Source of the DNA: Ovis canadensis
Lineage: Eukaryota > Chordata > Mammalia > Artiodactyla > Bovidae
Assembly: GCF_042477335.2 (NCBI RefSeq)
Contig: NC_091245.1
Coordinates: forward strand, 229,337,501-229,401,500
Direction of reading: 5' to 3'
DNA length: 64,000 bases
Translations under genes and position numbers: made by a program
Notes under the pieces: generated by a model
Databases searched by the model: none
Told to the model about the DNA's origin: nothing
The model's input: only the letters and a program-made list of their open reading frames with translations
Shown here: in pieces, positions 22,610 through 34,399 of the stretch
How the letters are laid out: each line of letters opens with the position of its first letter
Numbering within the stretch: position 1 is the stretch's first letter

Positions 22610-24092
22610 TAATAATCCCCAACACAATGGATAAGAAAGAAAAGCTAAATTTTATTCTAATCTGGTAAACATAGTCCAATCCAACTAAATAAACTATCTC
22701 TTTTATGTAACTCAGTCTCTGCCTGAATGACCCAAGTAAGCACTTTTTCAGAACTTTCTAGAGTGCGCTGTGGGTCTACCAGTGAAATGTGTGGCTACAT
22801 GAGATTATGACCAGAAGTGGAAGCAGGGTCCTGGAAAATATAGTATATTCCACTATATCTTTCACGATCTAAGACAGAGTGGCTGGTCTCGACTGCTTCC
22901 TAGGCTGACTCCCAGAGAGGCACCGTGGGACTGCTGCTGTCAGCCACCAAAGTCCACAGCTGGTGTCATTGTGATCTGTTCTCAGTTCCATCAGGACAGT
23001 AGATTCAGATCTTATTAACATAGCTGAGCATATGAATCAAGCCTCACCTGAAGCTAGTCCTAACTCCAGATTTTTCAGTTACCATTCAGAAACTATTAAC
23101 TTTTCTTTATTGTTTAACCCAGTTTAGGTTTATGTGCTCTGAAGCATAAAGACTTGTAATTGATTTCAATCTCTGTTTTGTTCAACTGAGCATCGCTATG
23201 ATAAGCCAGCATGTTTAAAAATATTTTACAAACTGTCATAAAAGAACAAAAAGAAAATAGTCATGCAGAAAACAAAAAAAGGCATCAGGTAATGAGACCT
23301 TGTTCCCTAAGACTTTTCTTTTCTTCTGCTGACCCTAAAGAGATAGATAGCAGATTCTTCATAGAGAACCAAATACCAGCCTTGTTCTGGTGTTGACTAT
23401 TAAACTTCTCCAGTGATTACTCTATCTCAGAGATGTTGTCCTAGAGATGCCCTGCTCTAGAATCCTTGCTGGTGTGTCTGTGAGTAGTGGATACAAGTAA
23501 ATGAAAGTGGCATGAAGACTGTGAAGCAGCACCTTCCAGCGCCCAAGCACCGAATGAGTAGCTGTGGTCAGACAGTAGGTTGCTCTGATATCTGAGGAGC
23601 AGATGATTTTCTTGCACAATCACAGTGGCTGATCCAGTGGAGTGGGGGCAGGAGAGGCAGACCAGACCTATCCTAGTGATGATGCTCACCATCAATAATA
23701 TGGCATCGGAGCCTAGACAGTTTCATGATGGTAATTCCTCAGCGACCTTGATTAATTATGTACCTGATGGTGTCATATCAAATACAGAGCCATCAAAAGC
23801 ATTCACAGACTCTGTGAAAAGTTTTAAATGAGAGAATGCCTGGCCTGTTGATGTTTCACTGGCCACCAGTTCAACTGGTGGCAGCATGTAACCAGCAAAC
23901 TTTCCCAGGGGTGCCTTTGGGTGGCTTTAGAACAAGTTAAGCAAAGCTGTTTACAGGCATTTGCCTCTTGCCTGTGCTGGCTAGTCTCCATCACCTGTCT
24001 TTAAGAACAGAGAGCACCCAGGAAGGTGCAGTGCGAAAGACTCCATAAAGGTGGTGATATCTATGTAGAGTCTTCAACAGTTGTGCAGGAGT
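22610..24092. other. Unassigned DNA with a perfect 9-bp hairpin
   Basis: No gene is recognised. The frame at 23625-23831 (68 codons) has no family I know. A perfect hairpin with arms ccaccagtt and aactggtgg and a 1-nt loop lies at 23863-23881. It is short enough to be chance. Confidence 0.35.
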
Positions 24093-24100
24093 GCCCCTGG

Positions 24101-24332
24101 ATTATTGCTGCTGCTGCTGCTTAGTCACTTCAGTTGTGTCTGACTCTTTGTGACACCATGAACTGTAGTCCACCAGGCTCTTCTGTCCATAGCATTCTCC
24201 AGGCAAGAATACTGGAGTGGGTCGCCATGCCCTCCTCCAGGAGATCTTCCTGACGCAGAACTGAACCCACATCTCTTACATGTCCTACACTGGCAGGTGT
24301 GTTCTTTACCACTAGTGCCACCTAAGAAGCCC
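24101..24332 (-). mobile_element. Bov-tA SINE (antisense) with (CTG)n tail
   Basis: Minus-strand SINE with a CTG/CAG tail at 24106-24121. A duplication gcccctgg lies at 24093-24100 and 24329-24336. Confidence 0.9.
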
Positions 24333-24336
24333 CTGG

Positions 24337-24884
24337 TTTACAGAGAAGGCAAAAGAGGGAATGGATACACAGAGGAGATGTGAAATAATGGTTTAATTTG
24401 AGGAACTCCTGGTAGCGTGGGGAAGCAAAAAGATGAGACCGAGAAAAGAAAGCAGGCTTCTCTTGGTGAAGATCCTTGCTTGATAAGCCCAGGATTTTTC
24501 ATTTTTTGCAGTGGGTGATGAGATAGCATCAGAGGATTTTAAACAGAGATTACATTGTCAGATTCGCATTTTCTGAAGAATACTCCAAGGCCAAATAGAG
24601 AAGGACTGGGGGAAAAAGAAGCCCAGAAGGCTAGAATATAACCTAGAGAAGAGAGGGTGAGGGTCTGAACTGAGGCAGGGCTGAGATGGGAAGGGAAGAC
24701 GGGATTCTTAGGAGGTGAGGTGAACTAGAGCTAGTGATGGATTTGATAGAGAGGTAAAGGAGCAGGAAGAGTCTAGGCTGAGTCCCAGGTTTCTTTATTT
24801 TACAACTAATGACTAGTAAGTGACAAGAGGAATGTTTGGAGACTGGACAGAAGAGGAAGATATTTTCATTTCGAGTTGGGTTTT
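24337..24884. other. Unassigned purine-rich DNA
   Basis: GA-rich sequence without a supported gene. It probably contains an old dispersed repeat that I cannot name. Confidence 0.35.
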
Positions 24885-24887
24885 GTT

Positions 24888-25004
24888 TTTTTTTTTCTGG
24901 CCGTGCCATAGGGCTTTCAGGATCTTAGTTCCCTGACTAGGTATCAAACCCAGGCCCCAGCAGTAAAAGTGCTGAGTCCTAACCTCTGGGCCACCAGGGA
25001 ATTC
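24888..25004 (-). mobile_element. CHR-type SINE (antisense)
   Basis: T run, then ctggccgtgccatagggc, then gggccaccagggaattc. This is an inverted short CHR copy. Confidence 0.88.
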
Positions 25005-25284
25005 TGCATTGACTTTTGAGACATCCAGGCAAATATGTCCAGTGACCAGTAGGAAGGTTGGGTGTACAGGAAAAATGAGGACTGAGAGACAAATTTTAAA
25101 GTCACAAACAGAAAGCCATTATTCATGGGAGAAATGACCTTACTTAGAGAGATGCAGATTATGCCTTGAACCTAAGAATTTCTTTAGTGACACAAGGAAA
25201 TCAGGACTTTCACTGCAAATACATGGGTGGCACTTTCTTTATGAAACCTTCACAGACTCCCAGGCAAAATGAAGCCTTCCCATG

Positions 25285-25762
25285 TGTTTGGAAAGGATGC
25301 CGTAACAAAATATTTACCACAGACTGAGTGGCTTAAACAATGGAAATTTATTGTGTCACAGTTCTGGAGACTAGAAGCCCAAGAGCATGTGTTGGCAGGT
25401 TTGGTTTGTTCTGAAAGCCTCTCTCCTTGACTGTGGATGGCCATCTTCTCATTGTGTCTTCACATGGTCCCCTCTCTGAGAACATTTGTGTCCTAATTTC
25501 CTCTTCTGATAAGGACACCAGTCATACTGGATTAGAGCCCACCTTAATGACCTCATTTCAGCCTGCTGCTGCTGCTGCTAAGTCGCTTCAGTCGTGTCTG
25601 ACTCTGTGCGACCCCATGGACTGCAGCCTACCAGGTTCCTCCATCCACTAATCACTTCTTTAAAGTCCCTGTCTCCAAGTACAGTCACATTCTGAGGTTC
25701 TGGGTTAGGACTTCAACAGATGAACTGAGTGAGCAGGGACACAATTCAGCCCATAAGAGCAT
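25285..25762 (-). mobile_element. MLT1-like (MaLR/ERVL) LTR, interrupted by a SINE
   Basis: Plus strand reads gactgagtggcttaaacaa, then gaaatttattgtgtcacag, then aaggacaccagtcatactgg, then cattctgaggttctgggttagg, then acacaattcagcccataag. This is the order of an inverted mammalian MLT1 LTR. A BOV-A fragment interrupts it at 25561-25646. The LTR is old and diverged. No internal retroviral sequence adjoins it. Confidence 0.8.
25561..25646 (-). mobile_element. BOV-A fragment nested in the MLT1 LTR
   Basis: A (CTG)n tail is followed by ctaagtcgcttcagtcg and accccatggactgcagcc. Flanking LTR sequence resumes at ctaatcacttctttaaag. Confidence 0.88.
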
Positions 25763-25776
25763 GGCTAGGCTAACAC

Positions 25777-25991
25777 TGTGCTTCCCAGGTGGCACAGTGG
25801 TAGAGAATCTGCCTGCCAATGAAGGAGACGCAGTAGACACTGCTTCCATCCCTGGGTAAGAAATATCCACTGGAGGATGAAATGGCAACCTACTCCAGTA
25901 TTGCCTGGGGAATCCCGTGGACAGAGGAGCCTGGCGGGCTATAGTCCCTGGGGTCACAAAGAGTAGGACGTGACTGAGCATGCAGGCACGG
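25777..25991 (+). mobile_element. Bov-tA SINE
   Basis: Sense copy from gtgcttcccaggtggcac to gtgactgagcatgcaggc. It has small deletions (attgcctggggaatccc lacks part of the usual motif). Confidence 0.92.
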
Positions 25992-25994
25992 GCT

Positions 25995-26540
25995 CATACC
26001 GCATCCCTCCCTGATGCTGCCTGCATGCCCTTAGCTTGTGCTCTAAGCCTTTGCCTATGTGTGCATCCCCTGCTGAGACGCAGAGCTCCTTTTGGGCAGT
26101 AGCAATATCTCACTTACCTCTGTGTCCCCAGATACTGAGCCATTTCTGCTGGTTTCCAGAAATTACTTGCAAGCTTGAACATACTCTAAATTTGGGGGAA
26201 ACACCTCATTAACAAAACAGGTTTTCCTAGACCAGAAACAGATTGCCCAAGGACAAATTGCAGCCCACAGATGTGTTTTGTTTGGCCACATTGTTTTTGT
26301 TTTATGAAATCAAGAGTTTTTACTTTTTTTAAATCTGGAATTTTCACTTCTTTTGAATAATATAGAGATTTGGCAACTTGCAGCTTTGTTCCTGTGTAGC
26401 AATAATCAGCTTGGGCTTATTGGCAGCTGCCACACTTATTTCCTTTACTAATTTTCATTATGAATATTATAATGAATCCTCTTGTACCTTTCACATAACT
26501 TTGGCAATTCTTATAGTTTTCACAATCTCATTTCACCTGT
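25995..26540. other. Unassigned DNA
   Basis: No gene is supported. The 26255-26345 interval looks like an old dispersed repeat (gcagcccacagatgtgttttg wording). A 66-codon hydrophobic frame at 26378-26578 has no context and is not called. Confidence 0.35.
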
Positions 26541-26900
26541 TTAGAGCAAATTCCAAATATTTTAGCATGCCTTTGTAACTGAAAAAAAGTATATGTTTTA
26601 CATAACCACTATGCCATTATTATATCTCTGAAAATTAGCAATAATTCCTTAATAGCATCTAACATACAGTCTATATTCATATTTTCCTATCTCAAAACTG
26701 TCTTTTTATACTTGGTTTGTTCAAACTGGGATTCAAAACTACTCATCACAGTTGATTGTTTTGTGTCCTAAAACCTTTAAAAAATATCATTTAGTTGTTT
26801 TAAAAACTAAATCGTTTTTCCCATAGAATGTTCCAGATTCAGAATTTGGCAGGTTATGTCCTCACAACATCATTTTATTTGTTTTTCTAGCTCTTTAAAA
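26541..26900 (-). mobile_element. Old L1-type 3' end remnant
   Basis: Plus-strand wording such as ctaacatacagtctatattc and acttggtttgttcaaac resembles the 3' region of old mammalian L1/HAL1 elements in antisense. It is highly diverged and the boundaries are approximate. Confidence 0.45.
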
Positions 26901-26914
26901 AAAAAATTGTCTTA

Positions 26915-27067
26915 ATTGCCTCTTGTTGTGGCTCTAGAGCACATGGGCTCAGTAGTTGCAGAGTGCAGGCTCTACAGTGTGTGAGATCTTAGTTCCCCGA
27001 CCAGGGATCAACCTGTGTCCCCTGCATTGCAAGGCAGATTCTTGCACTGAACCACTAGGGAAGTCCC
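26915..27067 (-). mobile_element. CHR-type SINE (antisense)
   Basis: Contains ggctcagtagttgcag, gtgtgagatcttagttccc and cactagggaagtccct. This is a partial inverted CHR copy. Confidence 0.88.
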
Positions 27068-27069
27068 TC

Positions 27070-27908
27070 TTCTAACTTTCATACTTCCTACAAATGGGTA
27101 GTTAAATCCAAAGCAGTGCTGCTCAATGTCACTGTTTATAAGGGATAAGGATTTTCTATGTCTGTGCTATCCAATAGAGCAGCCACGATCAATATATGAT
27201 CAGAGAGTCCTTGAAATAGCAGAGGGACTGAACTGTCCAGCCTGTTTTCCAGCGACCTATAGCTGTGAACTAAGGTTTAGTGCAAAGGAAATAGAAGAAA
27301 GTGATGGCCTCAACTTCTGGGTCTTGTCTCTGAAAGGAAGGGGACTAGCTCTCATTCTCCCCTTCTTCAGACTTCAGATTCCTGCCTGTGTGAGTGCAGT
27401 GATGAGTCTTTCCCACCATAGCCATGTAAGAAATACTTTACACATGACAGAGCAATAAGATAGAATGAACCTGGACTCCTGATACTACACCACCCCCAGA
27501 CTGCTTATGTTTAAACTATTATGGGAAAGTTATGCTCTATCTTACTTTAAGCCACTGTTAAATTGGATCTGACTACAAAGCAAACAGATTCTCCAATACA
27601 TGTCCCATTTAACTCAGCACACAAGCCTGCTGTGGGAGGAGAACTGTTTCCAAGGATGTTAGTCATCCCTCTACTTTAACCTGCTGTGTGTGTCTCTATC
27701 TAATGAACAAGGTACTGATAGTCACTTGCAGAGATGGCATACACATGGGCTCAATAAGGGATTTTCCCTCCCAAAGGCCCTCCTTGCCACTACTGAGTAC
27801 TTAATTTTCCAGATGGTAGCAAACCATAGCACCAAAATATTCTAGTTGTCTAGGGTCCTGACAGCTAGCTGCACCATGTAGGTGCCTGTAACCTTTCAAC
27901 ATGTAGAC
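27070..27908. other. Unassigned DNA including an old dispersed repeat
   Basis: 27236-27440 shares the ctgtgaactaaggttta...cttcagacttcag pattern with 30535-30720, so both are diverged copies of one interspersed repeat. No gene is supported. Confidence 0.4.
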
Positions 27909-28125
27909 CGAGCTTCCCAGGTTGGGCTCATGGTAAAGAACCCGACTGCCGGTGCAGGAGACTTAAGAGACGTGGGTTTGATCACTGAGTCGGGAAATCC
28001 CTTGGAGGAGGGCATGTCAGCCCACCTCAGTAATCTTGCCTGGAGAATCCCATGGACAGAGGAGCCTGGTGGGCTATAGTCCAAAGGGTCGCAAAGAGTT
28101 GGATGCTACTAAAGTGACTGAGCAC
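27909..28125 (+). mobile_element. Bov-tA SINE, split by the PEA15 retrocopy
   Basis: Sense Bov-tA with head gagcttcccaggttgggc. It ends inside its tail at tgactgagcac, where the PEA15 retrocopy enters. The remaining tail (acacacac) is found after 30137. It must be older than the PEA15 insertion. Confidence 0.93.
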
Positions 28126-30126
28126 GAGAAGAGGCGGCGGCGGCTGCAGAAGCGGCGGTGGCGGCGGGAGCCGAGGAGGAGGCTCCGGAAGCTGCTCGGG
28201 AACCGGGGACGCCAGAGTGCCCGCTCCCTGAGCGCTCAGCCCCGGAGGCGGCTCTATGGAATTCTGAATCTTGGGTGAGAAAAGCAACATGGAGAGTGAA
28301 GGAGCCAAGCTTCTGCCAAGCCGCACCCATCATGGCCAGACTACAACTGAATAATGGTTGACCAGGGAGACTTAACCAGATTTCAGGGCGGAGACGGTCC
28401 CGGTGCTGACGGAGAGCCCTGTTCCCGGCCCAGCCTGGCAGGGCCACCGCGGGGCCCTTCTGTCTGGCTGCACCCGGGTGTGCAAGGGAGCATGCATTCA
28501 TGGCCGAGCACGGGACCCTCCTCCAGGACCTGACCAACAGCATTACCCTTGAAGATCTGGAGCAGCTCAAGTCAGCCTGCAAGGAGGACATCCCCGGTGA
28601 GAAGAGTGAGGAGTCACTACTGGCAGTGCCTGGTTTAGCTTCCTGGAGAGCCACAATAAGCTGGACAAAGACAGCCTCGAGCACATCTTTGAGATCTCCT
28701 GCCGTCCTGACCTCCTCACTATGGTGGTTGACTACAGAACCCGTGTTCTGAAGATCTCTGAGAAAGATGAGCTGGACACCAAGCTAACCCGTATCCCCAG
28801 TGCCAAGAAGTACAAAGACATTATCCGGCAGCCCTCTGAGGAAGAGATCATCAAATTGGCTCCTCCACCGAAGAAAGCCTGAGCAAGGAGGAGGAAGAGG
28901 AGGAAGGTTGGACCTTCATCAGACTACTCTTTCTCCATCCTCCAGGGGAGGGGCAAGGGCAGCCCTCCCCCATCTACCCACTTACTAACCTGGTCCTAAC
29001 CCCTTACTGTGTGCGTGTGTGTGTGTGCACACACTCTGGCTGTCTGTCTACATGTCTAGCTCATCTAGTTCCTCCTCCTTGTGAGGGGGTGGGGGTCAGG
29101 GGCTGGGGGTGGTGGTGGGGCTCAGGTTCCCCACTCTAGGGGGAGTTGGGGGCTATTTCCATGTAAATAGAAATAGACACATTCTCTTACTTCCCTTTCC
29201 TCCACTCTTCCCCCACCTCCAAGTGTGGGAGCAGAAAGGACCTGTGTTTTCCTACATTGAGGAGGCAAGGCAAGAGTGAGGCATGGGAGAGTTGGGTGAA
29301 TCTAATGAAAAGCAGTGAGAGGGAAGATGAAGAGACCACCCAACCCCCACCTGGAAGGGGCAAGGAGAAGCCAGAGTTTGTGTTTGTACCCCAGTGCTGG
29401 ACTGGCTGAGGAGTCCTGTTTCTGACTGTTCCTCAGGTTAAAGGGCCTGGCTACCAGCAGGTCCCCTTTTGTTCCCCTTTCATAGGCCTAGCATGGGTAT
29501 GAGCCAGTGAATTGAAGAGAGAGATTACTGGATCCTTCCCTGGCCCCAAAGTTCAAACCCCATGGAGAACCCAGCACTAGATTCCACCCCCATCCCCCAC
29601 CTGTGGAGAGACTATGCTGGGAACATGCCCCCACCACTGAACCTGAGGGGATGAAGGCAGAGAGGAGTCCTCTTTTCTACTCATTTATTCCTACTCAGAC
29701 TGTTGCACATACTAACCTGGGGAGTTCCTAGAATAGAAATCCTTAGGTTTTAATTCCAGTCCTCTTTCCACCTACAGAGTCCCAATGTGGTAATTGTAGG
29801 CAACGTTCCCTCTCTCCGTGGTCTAGAGGCCCCTCCCCCAAGGTAGAAAGAAGGGAAGAAGCTAACTACAGTGTTTCCGTTGCACTGATCCCCAATTCAG
29901 TCCAGGAGGGGGCTTGGTAACGCCTCTCCCTCAATATCCTGGCACCTTGGGCTTGTGAACGCCTCCTAGCCAAATCGCTAGAGTACAGTGACCCCAGCTT
30001 CCTGCCTGTCCCAAGTGAGCCCTCCCCACCCTGACAGTGCTAACTGTGTGTACATATATATTCTACATATATGTATATTAAACCCGCACTGCCATGCGTA
30101 CCCTTTAAAAAAAATAAAAAATAAAA
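28126..30126 (+). pseudogene. PEA15P: PEA15 processed pseudogene (2.0 kb retrocopy)
   Basis: This is an intronless copy of the mRNA for PEA15, a small death-effector-domain adaptor that acts in the cytoplasm on ERK and caspase-8 signalling. It has a GC-rich 5' UTR (28126-28499), a CDS-equivalent at 28500-28882 and a 1.2 kb 3' UTR. An ATTAAA signal lies at 30077-30082 and an A-rich tail at 30106-30126. The start reads [20 protein letters not shown], and the original stop TGA is at 28880-28882. The coding part is broken twice. A one-base deletion at codon 39 (near 28614) shifts the frame within the death effector domain. A 9-base deletion near 28675 removes three codons. The frame after the shift ends at 28751. 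The target-site duplication aaagtgactgagcac (28111-28125) / aaaatgactgagcac (30123-30137) matches at 14 of 15 positions. It has no protein function. Confidence 0.95.
29005..29036. repeat. Short (TG)n tract in the PEA15 3' UTR copy
   Basis: A gtgtgcgtgtgtgtgtgtgc run followed by acacac. It is probably inherited from the parent 3' UTR. Confidence 0.8.
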
Positions 30127-30145
30127 TGACTGAGCACACACACCT

Positions 30146-30780
30146 CATGTTGACCGTAAGAATAGATGCTTAATTCTGCATTTGCCAGGCTTCCTTTACC
30201 CATCATTCTTCTGCCAGCACTAACATCATTTGTGTTATTTACTGAATATCCTAGACACCACCATACTTTCTTAGTAAATGTTGCTTTCAAACAGGATTTT
30301 TATTAATGGCCAAAAAAAGGTGAAGCTGTGGTATAAGGCTCCAGCTATTCCTATCATGAACTGTGGCCTTAAAAGGCAGAAGATGGAATGGATAAAGGAG
30401 AGGGAAAATCATAAATGCCAAACTAAAGCTGCATGACAAGTTGTAAAAATGAGAACAAAACCTCTACTGTACTTTCTTAATTGGGCATCTGGCCATCAGA
30501 ATAAAATGTACATATTCCAGCCTCCCTTGCATTTATCTGTGGCTATGAACTAAGGTTTATGGAAGTTGAATAAAGTGGTGGATTCAACTTTTGAGTTGTG
30601 TCCCTAAAGAGAAGGTAGTAGCTTTCACGTTCCCTTCATCAGACTTCAGGCTTCTGCCTGGTAGGTGAATGTACTGCAAGAACTTGAATAATTATTCCTC
30701 CTCACTATTCTTTACAAGAAATAGCATTTGAACAAAATTCTTTATCCTCTTTGCTCTTCCTTTTGCCCTAGTGTTGTTTC
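30146..30780. other. Unassigned DNA with an old dispersed repeat
   Basis: 30535-30720 is a diverged sister of 27236-27440. Nothing else is recognised and there is no gene. Confidence 0.4.
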
Positions 30781-31587
30781 ATAGCAGTTCAGTTCAGTTC
30801 AGTTCAGTTCAGTCACTCAGTCGTGTCCGACTCTTTGCGACCCCATGAATCGCAGCACGCCAGGCCTCCCTGTCCATCACCAACTCCCGGAGTTCACTCA
30901 GACTCATGTCCATCGAGCCCGTGATGCCATCCAGCCATCTCATCCTCTGTTGTCCCCTTCTCCTCCTGCCCCTAATCCCTCCCAGTTTCAGAGTCTTTTC
31001 TAATGAGTCAACTCTTCGCATGAGGTGCCCAAAGTACTGGAGTTTCAGCTTTAGCTGAAACTTTCATTCCTCCCAAAGAAATCCCAGGGCTGATCTCCTT
31101 CAGAATGGATTGGTTGGATCTCCTTGCAGTCCAAGGGACTCTCAAGAGTCTTCTCCAACACCACAGTTCAAAAGCATCAGTTCTTCGGTGCTCAGCCTTC
31201 TTCACAGTCCAACTCTCACATCCAAACATGACCACAGGAAAAACCATAGCCTTGACTAGACAGACCTTAGTCAGCAAAGTAATATCTCTGCTTTTGAATA
31301 TGCTATCTACGTTGGTCATAACTTTTCCTCCAAGGAGTAAGCATCCTTTAATTTCATGGCTGCAGTCACCATCTGCAGTGATTTTGGAGCCCAAAAAAAT
31401 AAAGTCTGACACTGTTTCCCCTGTTACCCCATCTATTTCCCATGAAGTGATGGGACCGGATGCCATGATCTTCGTTTTCTGAATGTTGAGCTTTAAGCCA
31501 ACTTTTTCACTCTCCTCTTTCACTTTCATCAAGAGACTTTTTAGTTCCTCTTCACTTTCTGCCATAAGGGTGGTGTCATCTGCATAT

Positions 31588-31851
31588 CTGTGGAGAAGGC
31601 AATGGCACCCCACTCCAGTACTCTTGCCTGGAAAATCCCATGGACAGAGGAGCCTGGTAGGCTGCAGTCCATGGGGTCGCTACTAGTCGGATACGGCTGA
31701 GCGACTTCACTTTCACTTTTCACCTTCATGCACTGGAGAAGGAAATGGCAACCCACTCCATTGTTCTTGCCCGGAGAATCCCAGGGATGGGTGAGCCTGG
31801 TGGGCTGCCGTCTATGGGGTCGCACAGAGTCGGACATGACTGAAGCGACTT

Positions 31852-31880
<29 letters not shown>
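31588..31880 (+). mobile_element. BOV-A2 SINE with (CAG)n tail nested in BovB copy 5
   Basis: Two tandem BOV-A units (31591-31720 and 31735-31850) are followed by about nine AGC repeats. An 11-nt perfect duplication catctgcatat flanks it at 31577-31587 and 31881-31891. The host sequence is the BovB RT active-site region, which is interrupted at the codons for YADD. Confidence 0.96.
31852..31880. repeat. (AGC)n trinucleotide repeat
   Basis: A pure AGC run forming the BOV-A2 tail. It accounts for the polyalanine frame on the opposite strand. Confidence 0.96.
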
Positions 31881-31883
<3 letters not shown>

Positions 31884-33523
31884 CTGCATATATGAGGTTA
31901 TTGATATTTCTCCTGGCAATCTTGATTCCAATTTGTGTTTCTTCCAGTCCAGTGTTTCTCATGATGTACTCTGCATAGAAGTTAAATAAGCAGGGTGACA
32001 GTATACAGCCTTGATGTACTCCTTTTCCTATTTGGAACCAGTCTCTTGTTCCATGTCCAGTTCTAACTTGCTTCCTGACCTGCATACAGATTTCTCAAGA
32101 GGCAGTTCAGGTGGTCTGGTATTCCCATCTCTTTCAGAATTTTCCACAGTTTGTTGTGAGCCACACAGTCAAAGGCTGTGGCATAGTCAATAAAGCAGAA
32201 ATAGATGTTTTTCTGGAACTCTCTTGCTTTTTCCATGATCCAGAGGATGTTGGCAATTTGATCTCTGGTTCCTCTGCCTTTTCTAAAACCAGCTTGAACA
32301 TCAGGAAGTTCACGGTTCATGTATTGCTGAAGCCTGGCTTGGAGAATTTTGAGAATTACTTCACTAGCGTGTGAGATGAGTGCAATTGTGTGGTAGTTTG
32401 AGCATTCTTTGGCATTGCCTTTCTTTGGGATTGGAATGAAAACTGACCTTTTCCAGTCCTGTGGCCACTGCTGAGTTTTCCAAATTGGCTGGCATATTGA
32501 GTGCAGCACTTTCACAGCATCATCTTTCAGGATTTGAAAGAGCTCCACTGGAATTCCATCACCTCCACTAACGTTCATAGTGGTGCTTTCTAAGGCCCAC
32601 TTGACTTCACATTCCAGGATGTCTGGCTCTAGATGAGTGATCACACCATCATGATTATCTTGGTCATGAAGATCTTTTTTGTACAGTTCTTCTGTGTATT
32701 CTTGCCACCTCTTCTTAATATCTTCTGCTTCTGTTAGGTCCATACCATTTCTGTCCTTTATCGAGCCCATCTTTGCATGAAATGTTCCCTTGGTATCTCT
32801 AATTTTCTTGAAGAGATCTCTAGTCTTTCCCATTCTGTTGTTTTCCTCTATTTCTTTGCATTGTTCGCTGAAGAAGCCTTTCTTATCTCTTCTTGCTATT
32901 CTTTGGAACTCTGCATTCAGATGCTTATATCTTTCTTTTCTCCTTTGCTTTTCGCTTCTCTTCTTTTCACAGCTATTTGTAAGGCCTCCCCAGACAGCCA
33001 TTTTGCTTTTTTACATTTCTTTTCCATGGGGATTGTCTTGATCCCTGTCTCCTATACAATGTCATGAACCTCATTCCATAGTTCATCAGGCACTCTATTT
33101 ATCAGATCTATTCTCTTAAATCTACTTCTCACTTCCACTGTATAATCATAAGGGATTTGATTTAGGTCATACCTGAATGGTCTAGTGGTTTTCCCTACTT
33201 TCTTCAATTTGAGTCTGAATTTGGCAATAAGGAGTTCATGATCTGAGCCACAGTCAGCTCCTGGTCTTATTTTTGTGGACTGAATAGAGCTTCTCCATCT
33301 TTGGCTGCAAAGAATATAATCAATCTGATTTCGGTGTTGACCATCTGGTGATGTCCATGTGTAGAGTCTTCTCTTGTGTTGTTGGAAGAGGGTGTTTGCT
33401 ATGACCAGTGCATTTTCTTGGCAAAACTCTATTAGTCTTTGCCCTGCTTCATTCCGTATTCCAAGGCCAAATTTGCCTGTTACTCTAGGTGTTTCTTGAC
33501 TTCCTACTTTTGCATTCCAGTCT

Positions 33524-34369
33524 GCAAATTTCTTTGCCAGTAGTTCCTCAAAAGGATTTTTTAAAAATTTGTTGCACAATTTTAAGTTACCTAAGATTTT
33601 TTAGCATAAGTTGTAAGTGAATATAATATGGGGTATATTATAAATATTGACATTTAAAAATAAAATACACCATTCCTACAAATAAATGCAGGAGAAACTT
33701 AATAATATAGCAGTTTAAAAATAATTAGCATTCACTTAAAAATTAGAACAAATTCTTTTTCAACAGTTAAAAGTTTTAGACCATTTTTTACTTCCTTAAA
33801 CTCCTATTTACATTCTACTTCCTTCACAGAATTCCATCCTAATGTATTACATTCCTTTGTTTGAGTGTCTTTTATTAACCATTCTCTCATACTCTGTGTA
33901 GTAAAAATATGCATATATATATATATAATTAATTTTTTAAACTCTTTGTGAATTTGACTCTAAGATTTAAAAAAATGTCTTCTAGATTGGATCAGCCATA
34001 CCAGTATTATGTAAACACAAATGATCAAAATAATTTCCATATAAAAACATTTGATCAAAGAAAATAAATATAAAAATTAAAACTCAGATGTTTATCACTT
34101 TCTGAATTAGATGGAGCTTTTTAAAATATATAACTTTATGGGTAAATAAGTCTAATTAGTAGAGTGAGACAAGGTAAAGAATTGTTTCCATTCTTCACAT
34201 TTTTATAGATTTCATTTCTGATAAATCTTATTCATATAAATAAGTAGTTGGGAATAAAAGGAGTTCCAGTCTAATGGTATGATTTGGTTCTTTGAATTCC
34301 TTCTAAGTTATTTTTTTTTAAGATGAAAACATGTTATTTAGCATCAGAAATATATTTACAAAGCTAATA
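33524..34369. other. Unassigned AT-rich DNA
   Basis: Very AT-rich, with an (AT)n run at about 33909-33926. No gene or recognisable repeat. Confidence 0.4.
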
Positions 34370-34399
34370 GTTTACAACACAATTGGGTTCTCCTTCAAT

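Larger units (their letters stand above)
30786..33523 (-). mobile_element. BovB LINE copy 5 (2.4 kb plus nested SINE)
   Basis: Antisense BovB with the normal 3' end at 30786 (cagttcagttcag repeats). It runs 5' to the endonuclease C-terminal part at about 33523. Protein fragments include DWNAKVGSQETPRVTGKFGL (33052-33579 frame), a 312-codon RT frame at 32063-33001 with CFIDYATAFDCVAH, and a 201-codon C-terminal frame at 31008-31613 with RYADDTTLMAESEEELKSLL. The frames are separated by stops and by a SINE at 31588-31880. The endonuclease N-terminus and 5' UTR are absent. Confidence 0.95.

Noticed and set aside
23625-23831. 68-codon frame in unassigned DNA
   Set aside because: I recognise no family, flanking codon context or splice structure, and the length is expected by chance.
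26378-26578. Hydrophobic 66-codon frame
   Set aside because: It looks membrane-like but lies in AT-rich, repeat-bordered DNA and has no supporting context.
28027-28684. Long antisense reading frames over the PEA15 5' UTR (for example 191 codons at 28109-28684)
   Set aside because: They are produced by GC-rich UTR and shifted coding sequence on the wrong strand and show no known domain.
31726-32085. Polyalanine-containing protein
   Set aside because: The alanine run is the (AGC)n tail of a BOV-A2 SINE read through into BovB.
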